Part shown: positions 32,566 to 40,961 of the stretch, in pieces
Layout of the letters: the number at the start of each line of letters is the position of its first letter
Position numbering within the stretch: position 1 is the stretch's first letter
DNA from: Limnothrix sp. FACHB-406
GTDB taxonomy: Bacteria; Cyanobacteriota; Cyanobacteriia; CACIAM-69d
DNA length: 64,000 bases
Assembly: GCF_014698235.1 (NCBI RefSeq)
Contig: NZ_JACJSP010000011.1
Location: 62,001 to 126,000, forward strand
Reading direction: 5' to 3'
Notes under the pieces: model-generated
Seen by the model: the letters and a program-made list of their open reading frames with translations, nothing else
Databases searched by the model: none
Told to the model about the DNA's origin: nothing
Program-made: the position numbers and the translations under genes

Positions 32566-33021
32566 CTAGTTGCGTTCGATCCACTTTTGGGCCCGCAACC
32601 GGAGGGCTACGGCATTTACCAACAGGTCTAAGCTCGCCTTCCGCTCATCAATCAAGAAGGGTTCGAGGGTGCTGTGGGGGCCGCCTTTTTCCGTGTAGGA
32701 AAATCCCTTGGTGGCGTTGATGTCGTCTTTGGGGAAATAAACCCGAAATTCCCGATCGCCCCAACTACCAATTACCTGAGAGCACTGGTTGTCTTCCAGC
32801 CCTTTGATGGGAACGGTGGCATTCACAAACTGCAACGCCAAGCCGGCCACACCGCGATCGACCAGGGCCTTTTGCAGGGCGGGCAAATATTCGGTTTCAA
32901 TAAATTCGCCAAAGGGCTTGTCTTCCGGTTTTGGGGCTTTTTCTTTGGCTGGGGCAGCTTTTGGGGCCGCAGCGGGGGCCTTCGCTTGTACTTCCGCTTT
33001 CACTTCCGGATTGTCAGCCAT
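32566..33021 (-). CDS. DUF2996 family protein
   Basis: A 151-residue cyanobacterial conserved protein of unknown function. The first 35 residues are an Ala/Lys/Pro-rich disordered tail. The core has KPFGEFIETEYLPALQKAL, LEDNQCSQVIGSWGDREFRVYFP and the C-terminal LEPFLIDERKASLDLLVNAVALRL, which I recognise as DUF2996. No signal peptide or transmembrane segment. Divergent from the Wzz-like gene. Confidence 0.85.
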   Translation of the reverse strand: MADNPEVKAEVQAKAPAAAPKAAPAKEKAPKPEDKPFGEFIETEYLPALQKALVDRGVAGLALQFVNATVPIKGLEDNQCSQVIGSWGDREFRVYFPKDDINATKGFSYTEKGGPHSTLEPFLIDERKASLDLLVNAVALRLRAQKWIERN

Positions 33022-33444
33022 GATGGTTCAGCAAATATGGTGCAGAAAATAGCGGGGCGATCGGGTTGCCTAGGTTCAACCACCACTGCCGGGACATGAC
33101 CCACAACGGGCGATCGGCAATGTGGGGGTTCTTGCGGGTCTCGAAACCTAAGCAACTGAAATCTAAACAAGTATTGTACGGAGCGGCGGGAAGTTCCGGC
33201 TAGCTTTGGACTTTTGGGCTGATTATCAAACCGATTGGCTAACGCCTAGCGGCCCAGTCGATCCAGTCGATCGGGTGCGGTCGATCGGCTGTGGAACGAG
33301 CGATCGGCCAATGAATCAAGGCCCAGCGATCGGCTGCCATTAGCCCAAACCAGTTCTTGATCTGTTTTCGTCGTCCCTGATCTGTTTTCGTCGCCCTTGA
33401 ATAGGTTTGCTATCGTTGGATCACCCTTTGCTCATTCCTGAATC
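33022..33444. other. Intergenic region between divergent DUF2996 and Wzz-like genes
   Basis: About 420 bases. It contains a 20-bp tandem duplication with the core TGATCTGTTTTCGTCG (33356-33375 and 33376-33395) about 50 bases upstream of the Wzz-like start, plus GATCG-rich sequence. No gene seen. Confidence 0.55.
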
Positions 33445-35667
33445 ATGGCCTCGCCCCTGGTTAAGCGGTTTTCCCTAGCCCTCAAGCGCTATTTGTGGAT
33501 CCTGCCCGTGGGCCCAATTTTGGGGGCCGGCGTTGGTGCGGGACTGTCGTTGTTACCCGTGCCGCCCCCGCGCTATAGCATTTTGGGGGTTTTGTCATAC
33601 CAACGGGCGGGGGTGTCGTTTTCGGAAACGGGAGCGGCGATTGTGGAGCAAGGGCAAACCCTCTCGCCAGACATTTTGACCGCGCCGGACATCATCGCGC
33701 CCGTGGCCAAGGAATTTCGGATGGATCCGGAGTTGTTGCTCAAAAGCCTGCGGGTGCGCGATCCCAACGCTGGTGACGAAAAGGAAAAGAAAAAAGAAAG
33801 CGGCCCGCCAACCTTGGAAGTGCGCTTCACGGATGAGAAAGGGGAGCGGGGCGAAAAGATTACAAACACCCTCATGAAGTTGATGGTGGAGAAAAGCCGT
33901 CAACTGAATGCTGCGCGGGTGAAGGGAATTATTGACGCGATTCGGGCCCGGCTGCCGCAGGTGATTGGAGAACTGCGGGCGGCGGAGCGCAATTTGGAAC
34001 GATACGATCGGGTGGAAGGGGCGGCAATTTTGGCGGCCCAAAATGGGGCCCTGATTGAGTCGATCGCCACGATCGGGAATCAGCAGCGCCAACTGCAACT
34101 GCAACTGGAAGGCGTGACCGCCCAGGTGCGCTCCCTGGAACAGCGGCTGGGCCTGTCGGTAGACGATGCCTATGTGTCTTCGGCCCTCAGTTCCGATCCG
34201 ATGCTGGCCCAGTTGCGGGTGCAGCTTCAGCAGGTGGAGGCGGAACGGCTGCTCCAAAGCCAACGCCTGCGGCCGGAGCATCCCCAAATGCAATTGTTGA
34301 TGCAACGGCAACAGTCCCTAGAGACCCTGTTGAATCGTCGGGCCCAAGAGGTGGTTGGCGGCAGCATGGCGGGGGCAAAACCGCTGGCGGCCACCAGTCG
34401 GATTCGATCGAGCAGCAGCCTGGATCCGGCACGGCAACAGTTAGCTAACAGTTTGGTTTCCCTGAAAACCCAGCAGGAAACCCTGCAACGCCAACTCACC
34501 CTGTCCTTGAAGGCGGAACGGGAACTGCGTCAGGAATATGCAGGCGTGCCCAACAAACAGCTAGAGCGCGATCGCCTGGCTCAGCAGGTGGCCTTGAAAA
34601 AAGCGCTCTACGATCGAATGCAGGCCAAATTAGTCGATTCGGAAGCAGCCGAGGCGGAAACCGTCAGCAGCCTCACGATCGCCCAACCGGCCGCCATTCG
34701 CTCCGAGGAAATTGCGCAAAAGCTCTCCATGCGCTTGACCCTGCCGGCCGGGTTTGCGGGCGGTTTGGTCTTGAGCGGGGCGTTGCTGTTGGTGTTGGGA
34801 ATGCTCGATCGCCGCTACCAGGCCGACAGCGAAATTCGCAGCGCCTTGGCCGAGCGGGATATCAAACTGCTGGGCATTTTGCCGGAATTGGCTGCCCGTG
34901 CGCCGGGCCTGTTGCCGGTGTTGGTGGAACCCTCGCCCCCAGGGGAAGCCTATGAACAATTCCGCAGCAACTTGCGCCGCCTGGATAGCAGCCTGAAAGT
35001 GCTGTTGATGAGCAGTGTGGACGTGGGCGAAGGAAAATCGGTGGTGGCCTATAACTTGGCGATCGCAGCGGCGCGATCGGGTAAACGCACCCTGTTGATT
35101 GAACTGGACTTGCGCGCTCCCTCCGCTGCCAAGGCCCTGCGCGTGGCTCCGGATCCGGATGCGGTTCGTGAACCGTTCCACTACTACAGCAGTTTGAACA
35201 ACTGTGCGCGGATGGTTCCCGAGGTGGAAAATCTCTACATTGCCCCCAGTCCCGGCCCCCAGAATGATTGTGCGGCGATTTTGGAATCTAGCGAAATTCG
35301 GCAACTCCTGCTGGATGCCCGCAGTCGCTTTGATTACGTGATTGTGGAAGCAACGACCCTCAACAATGCCAACGATGCCTTGCTGTTGGAGTCCCAAACG
35401 GACGGGTTGATCTTGGTGGCTCGCCCTGGCCACACCGACAAAACCGCTTTCACTCAGCGGCTGGATGAGTTGACCGATGAGGAAACCAGCACCATTCGCT
35501 TAATTGGTGTTGCCATTGACAGTGCCGATTCGCCCTTTGAGCTGCTGGAAGAAGAACCCCTGCTGGAAGAGGATGCCGAGGCGATCGATCCGATGGCGGC
35601 GGTGGATGAATGGTCGATCGTGCGGCCGTCCTCCAATTCCGTGGCCGCGCGATCGAAACAACGCTAG
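33445..35667 (+). CDS. Wzz/BY-kinase-like exopolysaccharide co-polymerase with degenerate kinase motifs
   Basis: A 740-residue inner-membrane protein of the polysaccharide co-polymerase class, which controls chain length and export. An N-terminal transmembrane helix (about 18-38), a long periplasmic coiled-coil region (about 150-400) and a second helix (about 432-455) precede a cytoplasmic BY-kinase-type ATPase domain. Walker A is V527-GEG-K531-S532; Walker A' reads LLIELDLRAP; Walker B reads FDYVIVEAT with Glu instead of the usual Asp. The C-terminus has no tyrosine cluster. It may bind ATP without autophosphorylating. The neighbours are not polysaccharide genes. Confidence 0.85.
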   Translation: MASPLVKRFSLALKRYLWILPVGPILGAGVGAGLSLLPVPPPRYSILGVLSYQRAGVSFSETGAAIVEQGQTLSPDILTAPDIIAPVAKEFRMDPELLLKSLRVRDPNAGDEKEKKKESGPPTLEVRFTDEKGERGEKITNTLMKLMVEKSRQLNAARVKGIIDAIRARLPQVIGELRAAERNLERYDRVEGAAILAAQNGALIESIATIGNQQRQLQLQLEGVTAQVRSLEQRLGLSVDDAYVSSALSSDPMLAQLRVQLQQVEAERLLQSQRLRPEHPQMQLLMQRQQSLETLLNRRAQEVVGGSMAGAKPLAATSRIRSSSSLDPARQQLANSLVSLKTQQETLQRQLTLSLKAERELRQEYAGVPNKQLERDRLAQQVALKKALYDRMQAKLVDSEAAEAETVSSLTIAQPAAIRSEEIAQKLSMRLTLPAGFAGGLVLSGALLLVLGMLDRRYQADSEIRSALAERDIKLLGILPELAARAPGLLPVLVEPSPPGEAYEQFRSNLRRLDSSLKVLLMSSVDVGEGKSVVAYNLAIAAARSGKRTLLIELDLRAPSAAKALRVAPDPDAVREPFHYYSSLNNCARMVPEVENLYIAPSPGPQNDCAAILESSEIRQLLLDARSRFDYVIVEATTLNNANDALLLESQTDGLILVARPGHTDKTAFTQRLDELTDEETSTIRLIGVAIDSADSPFELLEEEPLLEEDAEAIDPMAAVDEWSIVRPSSNSVAARSKQR

Positions 35668-35719
35668 GCACAGCCGGGCGATCGCCCTGATGCCCCGTCC
35701 TAACGAGCTACCCAAACCA

Positions 35720-35768
35720 AAGCACCCAAGAGATCCCCCTGTTGGGTTGGTCTCTCGGGTGCTTATTT
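35720..35768 (+). terminator. Terminator after the Wzz-like gene
   Basis: AAGCACCCAAGAGA pairs with TCTCTCGGGTGCTT (13 of 14 base pairs) around a 21-base loop that has its own CCC..GGG pairing, followed by ATTTGA. Confidence 0.7.
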
Positions 35769-35804
35769 GAGCCTATTTGAATCAACTACGCTGGAAGCGA
35801 TCGT

Positions 35805-35852
35805 TTAATTCTGGAAACGTTCAATTCTGGAAACGTTGAATCCTGGGAAAGA
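35805..35852. repeat. 16-bp tandem repeat, three units
   Basis: TTAATTCTGGAAACGT, TCAATTCTGGAAACGT and a diverged third unit lie between the Wzz-like terminator and the 66-residue gene. Confidence 0.75.
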
Positions 35853-35877
35853 AACCTGGAAAAAACCTGAGCTAGAC

Positions 35878-36078
35878 CTAGTAAGCAAGGGTTTCCAAGG
35901 TCTCACGCAGATAGCGACGCACCAGCAAATCCGTGACCGTGGGTTGATTGGGCGTGCTGGGTTGTTGTTCCAGCCAGCGTTCAAAACCGGAGCTAGAGGC
36001 GATCGCTTGCACCAAGCTTTCCCAAACGGCGGCGCGATCGGGTAAGGAAGCAGTCGAAGACGCGAGTGAAGGGGCCAT
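35878..36078 (-). CDS. Conserved small protein, 66 residues
   Basis: A short gene with a near-perfect ribosome-binding site: AGGAGG (complement of 36084-36089) five bases before the ATG. The product is soluble and mostly helical: AVWESLVQAIASSSGFERWLEQQ in the middle and LVRRYLRETLETLAY at the end. Short cyanobacterial hypothetical proteins with an 'AIAxSSGFxRW...YLRETLETLAY' pattern are familiar to me, but they have no known function. No cysteine or metal motif. Confidence 0.75.
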   Translation of the reverse strand: MAPSLASSTASLPDRAAVWESLVQAIASSSGFERWLEQQPSTPNQPTVTDLLVRRYLRETLETLAY

Positions 36079-36632
36079 GAAAACCTCCTAACGAGTGAAG
36101 CAATGCAGCAAATCCACTGCCATTGAGCAATTTTGAGAGAGCTAAACCCACCCGAAGGGCGGCGCTAAGGCTCAATTGAGGGGGCAATTGCAATCACGCC
36201 AGGTTGAAGGTGGGCGATCGCGATATCAGAGACTAGCGAAGTTGACATCTTCCCCTGCCTGAGGTCATTGTGACCGTGATGGGTCACGAAATCTGTCAAC
36301 CATGAACCTTGCCACCGACCCATGATTTACCAGTGATTTACCAGTGATCCACCAGGTCATTGCCCCCTGACTCTCTTACTTGTAACGCAAGATTGCAAGG
36401 AAGACAGTGCTGGCCATCACTCCCCATCTTTAAATCCGGAAGCTGACGATGGCCCCATGAGCCGGCCATCCGTCGCTTCAGCCCATTTCCCAGCATTTTT
36501 GAACCGATTGATTGAAAAAGTGGATGATTGCGGTTGATCAACCCCTGTCGATTGGCGGTTGGGGTTTTCAATCCTGAAATGGAGCCTTGCGAAAGAGACG
36601 GTTTAACGCGGGGAATTTGCGACGATTTACCC
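36079..36632. other. Intergenic region upstream of the 66-residue gene
   Basis: About 550 bases between the gatD stop and the small gene, both on the minus strand. It has an 11-bp tandem repeat GATTTACCAGT (three units, 36324-36356). A 101-codon frame at 36338-36643 overlaps the gatD end and looks spurious. Confidence 0.5.
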
Positions 36633-37439
36633 CTACCCCACACTGAGGCGCTGGAGCATGACCGATCGCGCCCGATCGGCCAGAGAATCGTCCAGGCGGT
36701 TCAATGCGCAGGATTCCCCCGTGCGTCGGGCGATCGCCGTTTGGATCATCCAATCAGCCAAAAAGGGATTTTTCGGCAACAGGGGCCCATGGGAATAGGT
36801 GGCGATCGCGTTGCAGTGAAATGCGCCTTCGGTTTGGTCTTCGCCGTTATTGCCCAAGCCGCGCACCACCCGGGCCAGCGGCTCCACTGATCCCAGCTTG
36901 GTGCGGCCCCCGTGGTTTTCAAAACCGATCAGGTAAGGCACATCCCCCAACATCAGCCGCAACTCCCGCGCCAGCCGTTCGGCGGTCACCTCCAGCACCA
37001 GATTGCCGATGCAGCGGGGCGCGTCGGGGCCCGGATGCACAGTCACCAAATCCAACACGCCCAGCCCTTGGATGCGCTGACCTAAACCGGGTTCGTAATA
37101 ATGGCCGAGCAACTGCGGTGCGCCACAGGTGAACACGCCGGGCACGCCGGCCTCGATCGCCCCTTTCAGGGCTGCGGCCTTGGCCCCTTGCAGATCTCGC
37201 ATCACGATTTCCTGTTGGCGATCCTGTGCGCCGCCGCCCACGATCAAGTCCACCTGGGTGAACTGGCTGGGGTCTGTGTCTCGATCGAGCGCTTGAATTC
37301 GCACCGGGATGCCGCGCCATTCACAGCGCCGCTGCAAACAGGTCACATTCCCCCGATCGCCATAGGTGCTCATTAGCTTGGGATAGAGCCAGCCAATCAC
37401 CAGGGGTTCAGAGAGGGTGGGCAAGGCGGAAAGACTCAC
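36633..37439 (-). CDS. gatD: Lipid II isoglutaminyl synthase, glutaminase subunit GatD
   Basis: Class I (CobB/CobQ-like) glutamine amidotransferase that supplies ammonia to MurT, which amidates the second-position glutamate of lipid II. The 268-residue product starts at a GTG (MSLSALPTLSEPLVIGWLYP). Hallmarks are LMSTYGDRGNV, LIVGGGAQDRQQ, the nucleophile in GVFTCGAPQLLGHYY and the histidine in IGFENHGGRTKLG. The open frame runs further upstream to 37901, but this overlaps the preceding gene. It is separated from murT by two glycosyltransferase-like genes, all on the minus strand. Confidence 0.9.
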   Translation of the reverse strand: MSLSALPTLSEPLVIGWLYPKLMSTYGDRGNVTCLQRRCEWRGIPVRIQALDRDTDPSQFTQVDLIVGGGAQDRQQEIVMRDLQGAKAAALKGAIEAGVPGVFTCGAPQLLGHYYEPGLGQRIQGLGVLDLVTVHPGPDAPRCIGNLVLEVTAERLARELRLMLGDVPYLIGFENHGGRTKLGSVEPLARVVRGLGNNGEDQTEGAFHCNAIATYSHGPLLPKNPFLADWMIQTAIARRTGESCALNRLDDSLADRARSVMLQRLSVG

Positions 37440-37482
37440 GGGCAGAAAACCTGGGCAAGGTTGCGGAAGAATCGGAGCCAGT

Positions 37483-39126
37483 CTATCGCGATTGGCGAGA
37501 TGCTGGGTTCGATCGAAACGGTTCAGCGCCTGATCGCACCCAACCCTCCAGCGCCGATCGCACCCGATCGAGGGGTTCCGCCCAACTGCCGGGCCGCGAC
37601 TGCCGAAACAGGCGCATGGTGGGATACCAGGGCGTATCGGGGCGATCGCGTAACCAGCGCCAATCGGCCGCATAGGGCAGCAGCGTCCAAACCGGTTTAC
37701 CCATGGCTCCGGCCAGGTGGCAAATGGCCGTATCAACCGTGACGAGCAAATCGATTTGCGCCAGATCGGCCGCCGTGTCGGCAAAATCCTTGATTTGGGG
37801 CGCGAGGTCAACAATTCCCTGGGCCGCCAGACGCTCGGCTTCGGCCTCGGAGCGATCGACCTGGAAGCTGTAGAGCTGGACACCGGGACATTGCAGGGCA
37901 ATCGCCAAAGGATCCAGTGCCATACACTTGCGGGCCGCGTCTTTCATGTGCGGGCCGCTTTGCCACACAATCCCCACCGCCAAGGCTTGGGAGGTTTGGC
38001 GCGGGAGCGGGCACTGATTCGCCAACGGGGCGATCGGCCGCAGGTAAGGAATCGGGGCGGGAATTTGCTCAACGGTGGTTCTCGCCAACCGAGGCAAGCT
38101 CAACAGCGACACATGGGCACGGTAAGGAATGCGGCAATCATCACCCGCGAAGACCTGATCAACCCCGGCCACCGTTTCCATGAGCCGCACCAGCGATCGG
38201 GGACACCAAAGCACCACCCGATCGCACCGTTGCCGGGCCCAAGCCAGATAGCGGCTAAATTGCAGCGTATCCCCCAAGCCCTGTTCCGTCAGCACCAGCA
38301 ACGTGCCCTTTAAGGGCTGCCCATCCCACTCGGGGCCCGCCGCTTGCACCCAAGGATTTTGATCCGAATACCGCCGCCATTCGTAGGCCCGCCAACCCTC
38401 ATCCCATCGCCCTAGGGAGAGTAAGCAAAGGGCATGGTTGAGTCGCAGGTGCGGATCTTCCGGCAGATGCATCAGGGCCTGTTCTGTGATGGCCAAGGCT
38501 TCTTCAAAACGGTTGTCGTGAGCGAGGAGTTGCCCCAGTTGAGCGGCAGCATTGCCCAATTCGGGATCACAGGCGAGGGCTTGCCGAAAGCATTGTTCTG
38601 CCTGCCTAGGATCAGTGTCATTCCAGGCCAGTCCTTGCCAAAAGGCGATCGCGGCCTGTTGTTTGGGAGCCAGTTGCTGAATGGTTTTCGGGAGTGGGTG
38701 TTGGCGTAACCAGGCGAGCCAAGGTTCTAGGCCTGCTTGCTCTGTCCAAACTTCTCCAAGGGTGGGATAGGTTTCAGGGAGTTCCGGATCCTGGGCGAGG
38801 GCCGTTTGCAACGATCGCAGGGCCGTTTCCCGATCGCCCCGATCGAGCGCCAGCAGTCCGGCGTAGTAATGGGCGATTCCCAGTTGTGGATCCAGGTGCA
38901 AAGCCAAGTCCAGGGCCCGCTCCGCTGGTTGAGTGGCTTGGGTGGCTCGGTAGGTGGCGCAAAGGTTCACGTACAGACCCGCCCAATGGGGATCCTGCTG
39001 AATGCCTTGCTGGTAGTGATGACGGGCAGTTGACCATTGCTCAGCCCCTTGGGCCGCCAAGCCGGCCTGAAGCTGGGCGATCGCCTCGGGAGAATGGGCC
39101 AAAAGATGGCTGTGCGAGGATTGCAT
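37483..39126 (-). CDS. TPR protein with GT9-like glycosyltransferase domain (copy B)
   Basis: About 547 residues. The N-terminal part (about 1-250) is made of TPR-like helical repeats (ARHHYQQGIQQDPHWAGLYVNL...). The C-terminal part is a GT-B domain like ADP-heptose/GT9 glycosyltransferases, with TEQGLGDTLQFSRYL and the sugar-nucleotide site LVTVDTAICHLAGAMGKPVW. It is closely similar to the gene directly upstream, so they are tandem paralogues. The ATG at 39126 was chosen over a TTG at 39183. It may glycosylate a protein or envelope polymer; the acceptor is unknown. Confidence 0.82.
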   Translation of the reverse strand: MQSSHSHLLAHSPEAIAQLQAGLAAQGAEQWSTARHHYQQGIQQDPHWAGLYVNLCATYRATQATQPAERALDLALHLDPQLGIAHYYAGLLALDRGDRETALRSLQTALAQDPELPETYPTLGEVWTEQAGLEPWLAWLRQHPLPKTIQQLAPKQQAAIAFWQGLAWNDTDPRQAEQCFRQALACDPELGNAAAQLGQLLAHDNRFEEALAITEQALMHLPEDPHLRLNHALCLLSLGRWDEGWRAYEWRRYSDQNPWVQAAGPEWDGQPLKGTLLVLTEQGLGDTLQFSRYLAWARQRCDRVVLWCPRSLVRLMETVAGVDQVFAGDDCRIPYRAHVSLLSLPRLARTTVEQIPAPIPYLRPIAPLANQCPLPRQTSQALAVGIVWQSGPHMKDAARKCMALDPLAIALQCPGVQLYSFQVDRSEAEAERLAAQGIVDLAPQIKDFADTAADLAQIDLLVTVDTAICHLAGAMGKPVWTLLPYAADWRWLRDRPDTPWYPTMRLFRQSRPGSWAEPLDRVRSALEGWVRSGAEPFRSNPASRQSR

Positions 39127-39186
39127 GGTTGCCAAGAGTGAGAGCTTCCCAGATGCGGAGTCTCCAAAATTCAGAGTCTCCAAGCG

Positions 39187-40794
39187 TTAGAACTGTTCGG
39201 CCAGCAGGGCCGATCGCACCTGCTGTAAGGGTTCCGACCAGTCACCAGGCTCGGTCTGCCGAAAGAGCCGCATGGTGGGATACCAAGGTGTATCGGGGCG
39301 ATCGAGCAGCCAGCGCCAATCGGCCGCAAAACAGAGCAACGTCCAAACCGGTTTGCCCATCGCTCCGGCCAAATGACAGATGGCCGTGTCCACCGTGATC
39401 AGCAGGTCGAGCTGGGCCAAATAGGCGGCCGTGTCGGCAAAGTCCTTGATCTGCGGAGCCAAGTCAATGATTCCAAATTGAGCCAGGTGGGCCACATCCG
39501 CATCGGAGCGATCGACCTGCAAGCTGTAGAGCTGCACACCGGGCAAATTGAGGGCCGCCGCTAACTCCGGGAGACTGCTGGATTTTTGGCGGTGGACGGC
39601 TTCTAGGCGATCGCCTGATCGAAATCCACTGGCCCAAACAATCCCGACCCGGCGTTGATCCGGTTTCGACACCGGTTTCGGCAGTGGGAGCGGCGCGATC
39701 GCCTCGGTGGCAGTGGGAAACAGGTAAGGAATCGGAGCCGGGACGCGATCGACCGTGGTTTGGGTCAAGCGGGGCAGACTGGACAGGGGTAAATGGGTGT
39801 TGAAATGGAGGGTTTCGCAAACCCCATCGGTGACATATCCCGCCCCTGGAGCCGATCGCATCACCCGCACCAGCGCTTTCGGGCACAGCAGAATCACCGT
39901 TTGGCAGCGATCGGCAACCCACTGAAGGTAGCGGGCCCATTGCAGTGAGTCCCCAAAACCTTGGTCAGCCCAAATCAGAATCGTGCGATCGGGAATTGGG
40001 GTTCCGTCCCATTTCTGACCGGGCAAGTCCTGCTTGGTCATTTGTCCCGATCGCCACTGCCACTCATTTTCCAAAAACCCCTCCGCCCAGCGCCCCAGGG
40101 TGAGCAAACAGAGGGCCCGGTTGTGGCGCAACGTGCCATGATCCGGCCAGCGAGCACAGGCGGCATCCAAAACGGCTAGTGCCTCCGTTAAGCGGCGTTG
40201 TTCCGCCAGGATCAGGCTGAGTTGAATGTGGGGCGGTTGGTAGGTCACCTCATCGGCGATCGCCTGTTGCAACAAAGTTTCTGCCGTGGCCAAATCTCCA
40301 TCAAAGTAATGTTTGAGTCCTTGCCAATAGCCGATCGCCGCGCGATCGAAGGAGGGTAAATTGCGCCAAGTATCAGGCAGGGGGCGAGATCGCACCCAAT
40401 CCATCAACTCGGGAAACTGATCCCGATTGTTTAACCGATGGGCAGCGGCTACGTAGAGGGCTGCGGACTCAGGAATTTGATCCAAAAGATGGTGGCAGGC
40501 TTGAATCGCCTGGGTTCGATCGGCCCAGTCCAACAAGGCTAACCAATTGCGCACCCCGATGGCGCTGTGCGGATCCAGACGCAGCGCTTGGGCGCAGGCC
40601 TGGCGAGCGGCGGCCATCTTGCCCAATCCCTTCAGGGCCGCCGCCAGGTTGATATAAATACCGGGAATTGCTGGATCCAACCGCAGGGCCGCCCGATAGC
40701 CTGCCAGGGCGATCGACCAGTCTGCTGCCGCCAGGGCTTGGTTCGCTTGTTGGGCCAGGGCGATCGCCTGATCTTGGACGCTGCCTTTCACCAC
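39187..40794 (-). CDS. TPR protein with GT9-like glycosyltransferase domain (copy A)
   Basis: A 535-residue paralogue of the downstream gene with the same plan: TPR-like repeats (about 1-260), then a GT-B domain with ADQGFGDSLQWARYL and LITVDTAICHLAGAMGKPVW, and the shared ending DRPDTPWYPTMRLFRQ. The start is one of two adjacent GTG codons (40794 or 40791) and abuts a 15-bp tandem repeat array. The stop lies 61 bases before the ATG of copy B, so the pair is probably co-transcribed with murT and gatD. Confidence 0.82.
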   Translation of the reverse strand: MVKGSVQDQAIALAQQANQALAAADWSIALAGYRAALRLDPAIPGIYINLAAALKGLGKMAAARQACAQALRLDPHSAIGVRNWLALLDWADRTQAIQACHHLLDQIPESAALYVAAAHRLNNRDQFPELMDWVRSRPLPDTWRNLPSFDRAAIGYWQGLKHYFDGDLATAETLLQQAIADEVTYQPPHIQLSLILAEQRRLTEALAVLDAACARWPDHGTLRHNRALCLLTLGRWAEGFLENEWQWRSGQMTKQDLPGQKWDGTPIPDRTILIWADQGFGDSLQWARYLQWVADRCQTVILLCPKALVRVMRSAPGAGYVTDGVCETLHFNTHLPLSSLPRLTQTTVDRVPAPIPYLFPTATEAIAPLPLPKPVSKPDQRRVGIVWASGFRSGDRLEAVHRQKSSSLPELAAALNLPGVQLYSLQVDRSDADVAHLAQFGIIDLAPQIKDFADTAAYLAQLDLLITVDTAICHLAGAMGKPVWTLLCFAADWRWLLDRPDTPWYPTMRLFRQTEPGDWSEPLQQVRSALLAEQF

Positions 40795-40853
40795 TGTGGT
40801 CTCCTGATCTGTGGTCTCCTGATCTGTGGTCTCCTGATCTGTGATCTCCCGAT
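40794..40853. repeat. 15-bp tandem repeat, four units
   Basis: CTGTGGTCTCCTGAT occurs three times exactly and once with two changes (40794-40853), directly upstream of the copy A start codon. Its copy number would alter the distance from any promoter or ribosome-binding site. Confidence 0.9.
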
Positions 40854-40961
40854 CTGTGGCGCAATGGATGGCGCGGTCTGTAGCGCGATTTGTGTTGAAG
40901 CGAAAATTCCTAAGCTAATGAAGTTCCTCAAGACTTTCTCAAGACTTAACTTTCTCAAGAC

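Noticed and set aside
36338-36643. 101-codon minus-strand frame downstream of gatD
   Set aside because: It overlaps the gatD stop region in a different frame, has no ribosome-binding site and no recognisable features.
37440-37901. Upstream extension of the gatD open frame
   Set aside because: It overlaps the 3' end of the glycosyltransferase gene in another frame and encodes low-complexity, non-family sequence.
40794-40853. Possible CRISPR array
   Set aside because: Units are directly adjacent with no spacers, as for the other tandem repeats in the window, and no cas genes are present.
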